A stretch of DNA of 61,213 nucleotides from an uncultured Pelagibacteraceae bacterium. Lineage in GTDB: Bacteria; Pseudomonadota; Alphaproteobacteria; Pelagibacterales; Pelagibacteraceae. The notes under the pieces were generated by a model that saw only the letters and a program-made list of their open reading frames with translations, was not told where the DNA came from and searched no databases. Each line of letters starts with the position of its first letter. Positions within the stretch are counted from its first letter, which is position 1. Location: the NCBI GenBank assembly GCA_902569285.1, contig CACFTS010000003.1, positions 1 through 61,213 on the forward strand. Direction: 5' to 3'. Below, one piece after another: positions 19,783-30,167 of the stretch. The position numbers and the translations under genes were made by a program.

Positions 19783-20880
19783 ATGAAAACATTAAGAATT
19801 GAAGATTTATCAAAAAATTTTGGAACTACAGAAGTTTTAAAAAAAATAAATTTAGAAATAGATGAAGGTAATTTTTTAGTACTTTTAGGTCCTTCTGGAT
19901 GTGGTAAATCAACTTTATTAAACATAATTGCGGGTTTAGAAACGATTAATGAAGGAAATGTATATATAGACGATTACAATGTGAGCAAAGTTGAACCAAA
20001 AGACAGAAATATTGCAATGGTTTTTCAATCTTATGCTCTTTATCCATCAATGAACGTAAAAGAAAATATGATTTTTGGTCTTAAACAAGCAAAAGCATCA
20101 AAAGAAAAAATTAAAGAACAGCTTAAAAAAGTCTCATCTTTTTTAAAAGTAGATGAACTATTAAATAGAAAGCCTTCACAACTATCAGGAGGTCAAAGAC
20201 AACGTGTGGCAATAGGAAGAGCTTTAGTTAGAGAACCTAGAATATTTTTATTTGATGAACCTTTATCAAATTTAGATGCTAAATTAAGAGTAGAAATGAG
20301 ACGTGAAATTAAAAAATTACACCAAACATTAAAAACAACTGTTGTTTATGTTACGCATGATCAAACAGAAGCAATGAGTTTGGGAACAAAAATTGCAATA
20401 ATGAATCAAGGTGTTATTCAACAAAACGATACACCAGAAATTATTTATAATAAGCCAAGCAGTACATTTGTGGCTGATTTTATTGGATCACCTTCAATGA
20501 ACTTAATTAAAGGGAAAATTATAAAAAAATCAGATCAATTTTCATTTGTGGTAGAAGATTCTAATTCTACTCAAATACCAATAAATAATTATAATTTTGA
20601 TAATAAAATAGAATTAGACAGCAAAGAAGTTTATTTCGGAATTAGACCAGAGCATATTTATTATAAAAAAAGCAATGAAAATGATTTTGAAATTAAATTA
20701 AAAGCCGAATTGAGTGAGTATATAGGTAACGAGCAAATCATAACGTTCAACTATTCTGATCAAGAAATTTTAGCCAAATTTCCATCAACAGTAAAAATAG
20801 AAATAAATAAAGAAATGAATTTATATTTTGATTTAAGTCAAATTTCTTTATTTGATAAAAATTCAAAAAAAAGGATATAA
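19783..20880 (+). CDS. Sugar ABC transporter ATP-binding protein (MalK/UgpC-like)
   Basis: LLGPSGCGKSTLL, LSGGQRQRVAIGRALVREPRIFLFDEPLSNLD, C-terminal TOBE-like region. Confidence 0.95.
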   Translation: MKTLRIEDLSKNFGTTEVLKKINLEIDEGNFLVLLGPSGCGKSTLLNIIAGLETINEGNVYIDDYNVSKVEPKDRNIAMVFQSYALYPSMNVKENMIFGLKQAKASKEKIKEQLKKVSSFLKVDELLNRKPSQLSGGQRQRVAIGRALVREPRIFLFDEPLSNLDAKLRVEMRREIKKLHQTLKTTVVYVTHDQTEAMSLGTKIAIMNQGVIQQNDTPEIIYNKPSSTFVADFIGSPSMNLIKGKIIKKSDQFSFVVEDSNSTQIPINNYNFDNKIELDSKEVYFGIRPEHIYYKKSNENDFEIKLKAELSEYIGNEQIITFNYSDQEILAKFPSTVKIEINKEMNLYFDLSQISLFDKNSKKRI

Positions 20881-21642
20881 ATGAAAGTTAAATATTTTGA
20901 TCTTGAAAATAAAAGAGTTTTTATAACAGGCGGTGGATCGGGTATAGGAGCTTCAATAGTTGAACATTTTTGTGAGCAAAATTCTGAAGTTTATTTTATT
21001 GATATAAATGAAGAAGCTTCAAATAAATTAGTATCAAAATGTAAAAATAAAAAATTAGCTATCCCAAACTTTATTAAATGTGATTTGCTAAATATTAAAG
21101 AACTTCAAAACACAATATCAAAAATAATTTCTGAAAAAGGACCTATTGAAATATTAATAAATAATGCGGCTAATGATGAAAGACATAAAATTGACGATGT
21201 TACAGAAGAATTTTGGAATAATAGAATGAATATAAATCTTCGACATTATTTTTTTACTGTTCAATCTGTAAGAGAGGCTATGATTAAAAATAATAGTGGA
21301 GCTATTGTTAATATTGGATCAGCTTCATGGATGATTGGCCAAGGAGGAATGGCGGCATATACTGCTGCGAAATCTGGGGTAGTTGGACTTACAAGATCTT
21401 TTGCAAGAGATTTAGGAGAATATAATATAAGAGTAAATTCTGTAGTACCTGGCTGGACAATAACTGAAAGACAACTTGAAAAGTGGCTTACACCTGAATC
21501 TGAAGCTGATATGATGAAAAAACAATGTATTAAAAGGCGATTAATGCCCTCAGATATATCTAAAGCAGTTTTATTTTTTTCATCTGATCAATCATCGGGA
21601 TGTACAAATCAATCTTATGTAGTTGATAACGGCTGGCTATAA
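20881..21642 (+). CDS. Short-chain dehydrogenase/reductase, aldose dehydrogenase-like
   Basis: VFITGGGSGIGASIV, NNAANDERHK, YTAAKSGVVGLTRSFARDLG. Confidence 0.88.
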   Translation: MKVKYFDLENKRVFITGGGSGIGASIVEHFCEQNSEVYFIDINEEASNKLVSKCKNKKLAIPNFIKCDLLNIKELQNTISKIISEKGPIEILINNAANDERHKIDDVTEEFWNNRMNINLRHYFFTVQSVREAMIKNNSGAIVNIGSASWMIGQGGMAAYTAAKSGVVGLTRSFARDLGEYNIRVNSVVPGWTITERQLEKWLTPESEADMMKKQCIKRRLMPSDISKAVLFFSSDQSSGCTNQSYVVDNGWL

Positions 21643-21657
21643 TAATTTTTAATTGTT

Positions 21658-23433
21658 ATGAAAAAAAAAGATTTAAGAAGCAAAGAGTGGTTTGATAATC
21701 CTAAAGATCCAGGACTTACAGCGCTATATTTGGAGAGATATTTAAATTACGGATTAAAAAAAGAAGACCTTCAATCAGGAAAACCTATAATTGGTATTGC
21801 ACAATCTGGTAGTGATCTTTCTCCATGTAATAGACATTTTCAATCACTTAGCAAAACAATTAAAGATGGTATAAGAGAAGCTGGCGGGGTTCCAATGGAA
21901 TTTCCAACACATCCAATTCAAGAAACTGGAAAAAGACCAACAGCAGCTTTGGATAGAAATTTGTCATATTTATCTTTAGTAGAAGTTCTTTATGGTTATC
22001 CAATTGATGGTGTGATATTGACAACAGGATGTGACAAGACAACTCCAGCAGCATTAATGGCAGCAGCAACAGTAAATATACCTTCGATTGTTTTATCAGG
22101 TGGACCAATGTTAGACGGATCTTACAAAGGAAAGAAAGCTGGCTCAGGAACAATAATATGGGAAGCAAGAAAATTGCATGCAAAAGGAGAAATTAATTAC
22201 GATGAATTTATGGATATGGCTGCAGCATCTGCTCCAAGTGTAGGACATTGTAATACAATGGGAACAGCGTCTTCAATGAATTCAATTGCTGAAGCTCTTG
22301 GAATGTCATTAACAGGTGGAGCAATTATTCCAGCACCATATAAAGAAAGAGAAAGTATTTCTTTTGAAACAGGAAAAAGAATAGTTGATATGGTACACGA
22401 AGACCTTACACCTTCAAAAATTATGACCAAAGAAGCTTTTGAAAATGCAATATATGTTGCTAGCGCCATTGGTGCGTCTAGTAATTGCCCTCCGCATCTT
22501 ACCGCAATAGCAAAACACATGGGCATTGATTTTGGAATAGATAATTGGGAAAAACTTGGTCATGATATTCCATTACTTGTTAATTGTCAGCCAGCTGGAG
22601 AATATTTAATGGAAGGTTTTTTTAAAGCTGGTGGAGTTCCTGCTATAATGAAAGAATTACTTAAAAATAATAAATTAAATAAAAATATTATGACAGTGAC
22701 TGGCAAAACTGTTGAAGAAAATCTTAAAGTAAAAATTAACGTAGATGAAAATATTATAAAATCTTTTGATAATCCTTTGGTTAAAAATGCAGGATTTATA
22801 GTAATGAAAAGTAATTTTTTTAGTTCGGCAGTTATGAAAACATCAGTAATTAGTTCTGAATTTAGAGAGAGATATTTGTCTGATCCAAAAAATCCAAATG
22901 TATTTAAGGCAAATGCAGTAGTATTTGAAGGGCCAGAAGATTATTGTTCGAGAATTAACGATGAAAACTTAAAAATTGATGAAAATTCAATCTTAATGAT
23001 CAGAGGATGTGGACCAGTTGGTTATCCTGGTTCAGGAGAAGTTGTAAATATGCAACCACCAGATAAACTTTTAAAAAAAGGAATTAATACACTGCCTACA
23101 CTTGGAGATGGAAGGCAAAGTGGCACTTCTGAAAGCCCATCTATACTTAACGTCTCTCCAGAATCTGCAATTGGTGGGGCTTTGTTAATTGTTCGAACAG
23201 GGGATAAGATTAAGATAGATTTAAACAATAGTAGAATTGATCTTTTGATTTCAGATAAGGAAATAGAGAAAAGAAAAAAAAATGTTAAAATTCCTAAATT
23301 AAAAAACCAGACGCCATGGCAAGAAATTTCAAGAAAAATGGTAGGCCAATTAGAAACAGGAGCTTGTTTAGAGACAGAGTCTATATATTTAGATATAACC
23401 AAAACTAAAGGAATGCCTAGACATTCCCATTAA
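21658..23433 (+). CDS. IlvD/Edd-family sugar-acid dehydratase
   Basis: CNRHFQSLSKTIKDGIREAGGVPMEFPTHP, TTGCDKTTPA, GHCNTMGTASSMNSIAEALGMSLTG. Confidence 0.92.
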   Translation: MKKKDLRSKEWFDNPKDPGLTALYLERYLNYGLKKEDLQSGKPIIGIAQSGSDLSPCNRHFQSLSKTIKDGIREAGGVPMEFPTHPIQETGKRPTAALDRNLSYLSLVEVLYGYPIDGVILTTGCDKTTPAALMAAATVNIPSIVLSGGPMLDGSYKGKKAGSGTIIWEARKLHAKGEINYDEFMDMAAASAPSVGHCNTMGTASSMNSIAEALGMSLTGGAIIPAPYKERESISFETGKRIVDMVHEDLTPSKIMTKEAFENAIYVASAIGASSNCPPHLTAIAKHMGIDFGIDNWEKLGHDIPLLVNCQPAGEYLMEGFFKAGGVPAIMKELLKNNKLNKNIMTVTGKTVEENLKVKINVDENIIKSFDNPLVKNAGFIVMKSNFFSSAVMKTSVISSEFRERYLSDPKNPNVFKANAVVFEGPEDYCSRINDENLKIDENSILMIRGCGPVGYPGSGEVVNMQPPDKLLKKGINTLPTLGDGRQSGTSESPSILNVSPESAIGGALLIVRTGDKIKIDLNNSRIDLLISDKEIEKRKKNVKIPKLKNQTPWQEISRKMVGQLETGACLETESIYLDITKTKGMPRHSH

Positions 23434-23441
23434 GAGATAAA

Positions 23442-24185
23442 ATGAGTAAAAGATTAGAAAATAAAAAAATTTTAGTAACTGCCGCTGGGCAAGGAATAGG
23501 TAAAGCTACAGCAGTAGCTTTTCATAATGAAGGTGCAAAAGTTTTTGCAACTGATATTAATGAAAAAACTTTAAAAACTCTTAAACAAGAATATCCAAAT
23601 ATAGATGTTTATAAGTTAGACTCCACAAATAAAGCTGCCGTAGAAGAATATTGTTCACAATTAATAACTATAGATGTTTTATTTAATGCTGTTGGTTTTG
23701 TACATCATGGAACAATTTTAGAGTGTGATGAAAAAGATTGGGATTTTTCTTCCAATGTAAATGTAAAGTCGATGTATTTTATGTGCAAGGCAATCCTACC
23801 ATTGATGATAAAACAAAAAAGTGGATGCATAATTAATGTTGCCTCATGTGCTTCTAGTTTAAAAGGTTTTCCAAATAGGTTTGTTTATGGGACCACAAAA
23901 GGAGCAGTAATTGGTTTAACTAAAGCTATTGCAGCTGATTTTGTTAAACAAAATATAAGATGCAATTCAATTGCACCAGGAACAGTTTTTTCACCTTCAT
24001 GGCAAGATAGAGTTAATCAAAGTCCAGACCCTGTTCAGGCTAAAAAAGATTTTATAGCAAGACAACCAATGGGAAGATTAGGCACAGCAGAGGAAATAGC
24101 TGCTGTTGCAGTATATTTAGCGAGTGATGACGCGACATTTACTACAGGAACAACAATTTCTGTTGATGGAGGAATTTCAATATAA
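23442..24185 (+). CDS. Short-chain dehydrogenase/reductase, 2-keto-3-deoxy-L-fuconate dehydrogenase-like
   Basis: ILVTAAGQGIGKATAVAFHNEGAKV, VYGTTKGAVIGLTKAIAADFVKQNIRCNSIAPGTV. Confidence 0.82.
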   Translation: MSKRLENKKILVTAAGQGIGKATAVAFHNEGAKVFATDINEKTLKTLKQEYPNIDVYKLDSTNKAAVEEYCSQLITIDVLFNAVGFVHHGTILECDEKDWDFSSNVNVKSMYFMCKAILPLMIKQKSGCIINVASCASSLKGFPNRFVYGTTKGAVIGLTKAIAADFVKQNIRCNSIAPGTVFSPSWQDRVNQSPDPVQAKKDFIARQPMGRLGTAEEIAAVAVYLASDDATFTTGTTISVDGGISI

Positions 24186-24207
24186 TTAATTAATAAAAAG
24201 GAAAATT

Positions 24208-25050
24208 ATGAAATTATTAAGAGTAGGTCAAAAAGGTAAAGAAAAACCAGCGATATTAGATAAAGATGGTAAAATAAGAGATATTAGTTCTCATATTAAA
24301 GATTTAAATTCTGATCATTTAAATTTTAATACTATTTCTAAACTACAAAGTGTTGACCTATCTTCTTTACCAGAATTATCTTCTGGTGAACGAATAGGTT
24401 CTTGTATTACTAAGCCAGGTAAATTCGTTGCTATAGGGCTTAATTTTTCTGACCATGCTGCAGAGTCAGGTTTACCAGTTCCATCTGAACCAATCATGTT
24501 TATGAAAGCAACTAGCTGTATAAGTGGGCCAAATGATAATATTGAAATGGTACAGAATTCTAAAAAGTTAGATTGGGAAGTAGAACTTGGAATTATCATT
24601 GGTAAAGAAGCTAAACATATTGAGCAAAATCAATCCCAAGATCATATATTAGGTTACTGTTTGGTTAATGATGTTAGTGAAAGAGAATGGCAAATTGAAA
24701 AAATGGGTCAATGGGTTAAAGGAAAGTCTCACGATACTTACGGACCTATTGGACCGTACTTGGTCACAAAAGATGATATCAAAGATGTAAATAATTTGAA
24801 TATGTCTTTAGATTTAAATGGTAAAAGAATGCAAACAGGTAATACAAGTACAATGATATTTAATGTAGATGTAATTGTATCTTATGTGAGTAAATTCATG
24901 TCATTACAAGCTGGAGACATTATAACAACAGGAACTCCTCCAGGAGTTGGTATGGGAAGGAAACCACAACTATTTTTAAAAACTGGAGATGAAATTAAAT
25001 TATCAATAGATAATTTAGGTGAACAAAAATCGAAAGTTGTATCACTGTAA
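24208..25050 (+). CDS. Fumarylacetoacetate hydrolase family, 2,4-diketo-3-deoxy-L-fuconate hydrolase-like
   Basis: KFVAIGLNFSDHAAESG...PIMFMKATS...DWEVELGIIIGKEA...GDIITTGTPPGVGMG. Confidence 0.87.
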   Translation: MKLLRVGQKGKEKPAILDKDGKIRDISSHIKDLNSDHLNFNTISKLQSVDLSSLPELSSGERIGSCITKPGKFVAIGLNFSDHAAESGLPVPSEPIMFMKATSCISGPNDNIEMVQNSKKLDWEVELGIIIGKEAKHIEQNQSQDHILGYCLVNDVSEREWQIEKMGQWVKGKSHDTYGPIGPYLVTKDDIKDVNNLNMSLDLNGKRMQTGNTSTMIFNVDVIVSYVSKFMSLQAGDIITTGTPPGVGMGRKPQLFLKTGDEIKLSIDNLGEQKSKVVSL

Positions 25051-25058
25051 ATTTTTAA

Positions 25059-25949
25059 ATGCAGACTATCAAAACAACTAAACCAAAGGTTATTTGGAAA
25101 TTAAATTGTATTCTTGGTGAAGGGACTTTATGGGTTAAAGAACATAATTCTATATATTTTGTAGATATAAAAAAAAGAAGAATTTATGTTTTAAATATCA
25201 ATAATAAAAAAAAAAAAATTATTAAACTTAATAAACAAATTGGATTTTTAGCACATATTAAAAAAAATTTATTTATATTAGGTCTCGAGAGAGAATTAAG
25301 AATAGTAAATTTAAAATCAAAAAAGATTATCAAATCTATTTCAATAGAAAAGAATCTTACAAAAAATAGAATAAATGATGGAAAGACAGATCCAAAAGGT
25401 AGGCTTTGGTTTGGAACAATGGATAACCCTGAAAGATTAATTAAGAAAGGATCATTATATTGTTTAGACAAAAATTTAAAACTTAAAAAGATAGATAAAA
25501 ATTATTTGATTACTAATGGTCCTGCTTTTTTAGATGAAAATAATTTTTATCATACAGATAGTAGAAAGAAAACAATCTATAAAATCAAGATTAATAAAAA
25601 ATTAAAAATTATTAAAAAAAAAATTTTTATTAGATTTAATTCTGAAGACGGATCACCTGATGGAATGACATTGGACAGTAAAAAAAATTTATGGGTATGT
25701 CATTTTCATGGTGCGACTATCTCTGTTTTTAATAAAAAAGGTGAAAAGATACATAAAATAAATTTTCTAGCTAAAAATATTACTAATTGTACATTTGGTG
25801 GAAAAAATAATAATGAACTTTTTGTTTCAACAGCTACCAAGTCCATGTCAAAGGTGGATTTTAAAAAATATAAATATTCTGGTGCACTTTTTAGTGTAAA
25901 AACAAATATGAAAGGAAAATTATCAAAATCCTATAAAGCTAAATTATGA
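25059..25949 (+). CDS. SMP-30/gluconolactonase/LRE family sugar lactonase
   Basis: LGEGTLWVKEHNSIYFVDI...RINDGKTDPKGRLWFGTMD...DGSPDGMTLDSKKNLWVCHF. Confidence 0.88.
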   Translation: MQTIKTTKPKVIWKLNCILGEGTLWVKEHNSIYFVDIKKRRIYVLNINNKKKKIIKLNKQIGFLAHIKKNLFILGLERELRIVNLKSKKIIKSISIEKNLTKNRINDGKTDPKGRLWFGTMDNPERLIKKGSLYCLDKNLKLKKIDKNYLITNGPAFLDENNFYHTDSRKKTIYKIKINKKLKIIKKKIFIRFNSEDGSPDGMTLDSKKNLWVCHFHGATISVFNKKGEKIHKINFLAKNITNCTFGGKNNNELFVSTATKSMSKVDFKKYKYSGALFSVKTNMKGKLSKSYKAKL

Positions 25950-26653
25950 TTGAATTAGTAATAGCTCTTGGTGCAGGTCTGATAAGTTTTCTATCTCCAT
26001 GTGTTTTGCCACTTATTCCTGGATATATCTCCTATATTTCCGGTAGCTCCATAAATGAATTAGTAGAAAAAAAGAATATAAAACTATTCCCAATTATTTT
26101 ATTCACTGTAGGATTTTCTATAGTTTTTATTATTTTTGGGGCTGCATCAACTTATTTGGGTCAAGTATTACTTCAAAACTCATACGAACTTAGAGTAGCA
26201 GCTGGATTGGTCATAGTTATTCTTTCACTACATATTATTGGATTAATAAATCTTAAATTTTTAAATTATGAAAAAAGAATTCAAACAAATATAAACATTA
26301 ACTTTTTTAGCCCTATATTAATTGGTATGGCTTTTGCTTTTGGTTGGACGCCTTGTATAGGTCCTATTTTGGGTTCAATTTTAATACTTGCAGCAACTGA
26401 AGAAAGTATAAACAAAGGTCTTTTACTTTTATTTTTTTATTCTTTAGGATTAGCTTTACCATTTATTTTGTCAGGTTATTTAATTCAAAAATTTTTAATA
26501 TTTTCTAAAAATTTTAAAAAAAATATTAATTTAGTATCTAAAATAGGTGGAATAATTTTATTAATTACTGGTATTTTAATACTTACTAATCAACTACAAG
26601 CATTAGGATATTATTTATTAAACATTTTTCCTTTCATACAAAATTTTGGCTAA
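25946..26653 (+). CDS. ccdA: Cytochrome c biogenesis protein CcdA
   Basis: GLISFLSPCVLPLIPGYISYISG; FAFGWTPCIGPILGSIL. Confidence 0.92.
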   Translation: MIELVIALGAGLISFLSPCVLPLIPGYISYISGSSINELVEKKNIKLFPIILFTVGFSIVFIIFGAASTYLGQVLLQNSYELRVAAGLVIVILSLHIIGLINLKFLNYEKRIQTNININFFSPILIGMAFAFGWTPCIGPILGSILILAATEESINKGLLLLFFYSLGLALPFILSGYLIQKFLIFSKNFKKNINLVSKIGGIILLITGILILTNQLQALGYYLLNIFPFIQNFG

Positions 26654-26732
26654 GCATAATTATGAACATTCATCAGAATGGTGGATATATGCAACTAAAT
26701 GTATGATTGAAATAATGGATAACAAGGTGTAG
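26646..26732 (+). CDS. Possible 28-aa micro-ORF (TTG start) overlapping ccdA end
   Basis: MAKHNYEHSSEWWIYATKCMIEIMDNKV*; less A/T-poly tract-like than neighbouring spacers. Confidence 0.35.
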   Translation: MAKHNYEHSSEWWIYATKCMIEIMDNKV

Positions 26733-26737
26733 TTAAA

Positions 26738-26806
26738 GAGCCTAAGGGGTGTCTTAACAGACTGAGATTAAACCCTAAGAACCTGTCCGGTAATTCAGAA
26801 AGGGAA
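26738..26806 (+). ncRNA. TPP (thi-box) riboswitch
   Basis: Conserved core: CCTAAGGGGTGTCTTAACAGACTGAGATTAAACCCTAAGAACCTGTCCGGTAATTCAGAAAGGGA; abuts ATG at 26809. Confidence 0.9.
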
Positions 26807-26808
26807 AA

Positions 26809-28251
26809 ATGGATAAAACATATTTTATAAATCAATCTACATCACTAATATTAGTTATTGTTTTAAGTTTAATATTTGTATTTTTAGGTATTTATTATTC
26901 AAAAAAATACCAAGGACTTAGTAATTACTTAACTGCCAATAGGAACGTTGGATTATTTTCATTAACTACAAGTTTAAGCGCATCTGCTTTAGGTACATGG
27001 GTTTTGTTTGGCCCAGTATCTGCCGCAACCTGGGGAGGATTAGGTGCGGTAATAGGTTATTCATTAGGAACTGCATTTCCAATGTTTTTTTTAATTTATT
27101 TAGGAAAAAAAATAAGAAATGAATTTCCTAAAGGATCTTCATTGATTGAGTTTATGAGAAAAAAGTTCGGAAAAAGTTTATTCAAATTAATTTTATTAAT
27201 GACTATTTTTTATATGTTTATTTTTTTATGTGCTGAGGTTACAGCGGTAGCAGTCTTAATTAATTATATATCAGGAGTTGAGCTTTGGATAACTGCTTTA
27301 TTAGTGTTGTTAGCCACACTAACCTATACTTTATATGGAGGATTAAGAGCTTCTATATTTACAGATAATATTCAAATGATTGTAATAGGAATTTTATTGT
27401 TGATTTTTTTATCATGTATAGATTCTTTTACTGGATCTCAATTTTCTTTTGATTTTGTAAAAGAGAAAAATCCTCATCTTTTAAGTGGATCTTATATTCC
27501 AAGTTATACAGCTGGTTTAACTTTTTTTATTGCAGTTGCGGCAACTAATTTATTTCATCAGGGTAATTGGCAACGTGTTTATGCTGCAAAAAATTTTCAA
27601 ACGTTAAGAAAAAGTTTAATTATATCTTTTTTTATAATTGTACCGATTGTTTTCTTTATGGGTTTTGCAGGAATGGTAGCTTTCTCAATAGACTCATCTG
27701 TAAGACCTGATCTTGGTTTTTTTTTATTACTACTTAAAGAACAAACAAAACTACTATCTTTATTAGTAATTGTACTTGCTTTAGCTTTAACTATTTCTAC
27801 TGTAGATACATTAATAAATGCAATATCAAGTATAATTGTAGTAGATGGTAAGGCAACTTTTAAATTAAAAAAGAAAACAGATTATTTAAAATTTTCTAAA
27901 TATATAATTTTGGTTTTATCTATAATTTCTTTTATTGTTGCATCAAAAGGATTTGATATTTTATATTTATTTTTACTAGCTGATTTATTTTGTTGTGCTT
28001 TTGTTTTAACTGTTTTTTATAGTTTTTATAATAAAAACATTAATGAAAAAACTGCATATATTTCGATTATTATAGGCTTGATTGGAGGCTTTTTAATGTT
28101 TCCGGTTCCTGACTTTTCAAAAAGTTTATTAGTAGGAATTTTAATACCCATAGAATTGTTTACACCTTTTGTAATTCAATCCTTATTATTTTTATCTTTT
28201 GTTACTGCAACTTTTTTACCTTTATTAGTTTTTAAAGTTAAAAAGTTTTAA
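26809..28251 (+). CDS. thiV: Sodium:solute symporter, thiV-like, under TPP riboswitch control
   Basis: SSS-family TM protein (TANRNVGLFSLTTSLSASALGTWVLFGP); riboswitch directly upstream. Confidence 0.8.
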   Translation: MDKTYFINQSTSLILVIVLSLIFVFLGIYYSKKYQGLSNYLTANRNVGLFSLTTSLSASALGTWVLFGPVSAATWGGLGAVIGYSLGTAFPMFFLIYLGKKIRNEFPKGSSLIEFMRKKFGKSLFKLILLMTIFYMFIFLCAEVTAVAVLINYISGVELWITALLVLLATLTYTLYGGLRASIFTDNIQMIVIGILLLIFLSCIDSFTGSQFSFDFVKEKNPHLLSGSYIPSYTAGLTFFIAVAATNLFHQGNWQRVYAAKNFQTLRKSLIISFFIIVPIVFFMGFAGMVAFSIDSSVRPDLGFFLLLLKEQTKLLSLLVIVLALALTISTVDTLINAISSIIVVDGKATFKLKKKTDYLKFSKYIILVLSIISFIVASKGFDILYLFLLADLFCCAFVLTVFYSFYNKNINEKTAYISIIIGLIGGFLMFPVPDFSKSLLVGILIPIELFTPFVIQSLLFLSFVTATFLPLLVFKVKKF

Positions 28252-28297
28252 TATTAGTTGATTGTATTAAGAGTATTAATAGCTATATACTTGGTCA

Positions 28298-29233
28298 ATG
28301 TCAGATAATCAAATCGTAATAAACGGTCTTAACAAAGTTTATAACAATGGCTTTAATGCTCTTAAAAATATTAATTTAAATATTAAAAAAGGTGAAATTT
28401 TTGCGATGCTTGGCCCTAACGGTGCAGGCAAGACAACCTTAATAAGTATTATTTGCGGTATAGTAAAACCATCTACAGGTAAAGTAACTGTTGAGGAATT
28501 TGATATTATTGATGATTATCGAGAAACAAGATCAAGGATAGGTTTGGTTCCTCAAGAATTAACTTTAGAACAGTTTGAGACAGTTTTTAATAATGTTTCT
28601 TACTCGAGAGGTCTTTATGGAAAAAAACCTGATCCTTTACATATTGAAAAAATTTTAAAACAATTAAGTCTTTGGGATAAAAAAGATATTATATTACGTC
28701 AATTATCTGGAGGTATGAAACGAAGAGTTTTAATTGCTAAAGCTTTATCACATGAACCAACCATTTTATTTTTGGACGAGCCTACAGCAGGAGTGGATGT
28801 AGAGTTAAGAAAAGAAATGTGGAATGTAGTTGAAAAATTGAGAAAGACTGGTGTTACAATAATTTTAACAACTCATTATATAGAAGAAGCAGAAGCTATT
28901 GCAGATAGAGTGGGGGTTATTAACCAAGGTGAGATTATTGTAGTTGATGAAACAAAAGAACTTCTTAAAAAAATGGGACATAAAAAACTCACAGTTGATT
29001 TACAAGAAGAAATTAAAGAGATACCAAGCAGTTTAGAAAAATATAATCTTGAAATTAGCAAAGATAAAATGTCTGTAGATTATACTTATAACGTTCAAGC
29101 TAAACAAACTGGTATTACTAATTTATTACAAGATCTTAAAGATGCTGGTTTACAATTAAGAGATTTAAAAACTGAACAAAGTAATTTAGAAAAAATATTT
29201 GTATCATTGGTGAAGGAGAATAATGAAGTTTAA
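28298..29233 (+). CDS. ABC-2 type transporter ATP-binding protein
   Basis: [49 protein letters not shown]. Confidence 0.95.
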   Translation: MSDNQIVINGLNKVYNNGFNALKNINLNIKKGEIFAMLGPNGAGKTTLISIICGIVKPSTGKVTVEEFDIIDDYRETRSRIGLVPQELTLEQFETVFNNVSYSRGLYGKKPDPLHIEKILKQLSLWDKKDIILRQLSGGMKRRVLIAKALSHEPTILFLDEPTAGVDVELRKEMWNVVEKLRKTGVTIILTTHYIEEAEAIADRVGVINQGEIIVVDETKELLKKMGHKKLTVDLQEEIKEIPSSLEKYNLEISKDKMSVDYTYNVQAKQTGITNLLQDLKDAGLQLRDLKTEQSNLEKIFVSLVKENNEV

Positions 29234-29990
29234 CTTTTATGGATTTAAAGCGATTTATCTACATGAGATGGATCGTTTTAGAAGAACTTTGGGGCAATCA
29301 CTTTTATCTCCAGTAATTTCTACATGTTTATATTTTATAGTATTTGGTTCTGTTATTGGAGGTTATGTTGAAAATATTGATGGTGTAAGTTATGGATCTT
29401 ATATAGTCCCTGGTCTTTTAATGTTAACATTATTGACACAGTCAATAAGCAACACTTCTTTCGGAATTTTTTTTCCTAAATTCAATGGGACAATTTATGA
29501 AATACTAGCTGCTCCAATCTCAACATTTGAAGTTGTTTTAGCTTTTGTTGGAGCTGGGGCAACTAAAACTCTTATTGTAGGTATAATAATATTTATTACA
29601 TCAATGTTTTTTGTTGAAGTTAAAGTTCAATATCCATTGTTAATGGTTTTTTTATTAATTTTAGTATCTTTTACTTTTGCATTATTTGGATTTCTAATTG
29701 GTTTGATGAGTACAAATTTTGAGCAAATGTCTATCATTCCTTCTTTAGTTATTACGCCAATGGTTTTTTTAGGAGGTAGTTTATATTCTTTAGATATGTT
29801 ACCTGAATTTTGGCAAATGGTTACATATTTTAACCCAGTTGTTTATCTAATAAATGGTTTAAGATTTTCTTTTTATGGAGTATCTGACTTTAATATCTGG
29901 ATAAGTATTTTTTTAATGGTTCTTTTTTTAATTATCTGTGTAATGTCTGTCTCATTTCTTCTAAAAAAAGGTTATAATATTAAGTCTTAG
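29223..29990 (+). CDS. ABC-2 type transporter permease
   Basis: 255 aa TM protein overlapping the ATPase gene. Confidence 0.9.
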   Translation: MKFNFYGFKAIYLHEMDRFRRTLGQSLLSPVISTCLYFIVFGSVIGGYVENIDGVSYGSYIVPGLLMLTLLTQSISNTSFGIFFPKFNGTIYEILAAPISTFEVVLAFVGAGATKTLIVGIIIFITSMFFVEVKVQYPLLMVFLLILVSFTFALFGFLIGLMSTNFEQMSIIPSLVITPMVFLGGSLYSLDMLPEFWQMVTYFNPVVYLINGLRFSFYGVSDFNIWISIFLMVLFLIICVMSVSFLLKKGYNIKS

Positions 29991-30167
29991 CCCTAAAAAA
30001 CGTTGTTTTATATGCTATTTTAAACGTTGTAATTTTACAACATTTTTGGATTTTTTTAATAAATACAGTGTTTTTTTAAATAGAATCATTGATTAATAGA
30101 CAAATTTAATTCATAAATTACTGAATAATTAATTATTAATAACATAAAGTAATAATAAAGGGTTAAA

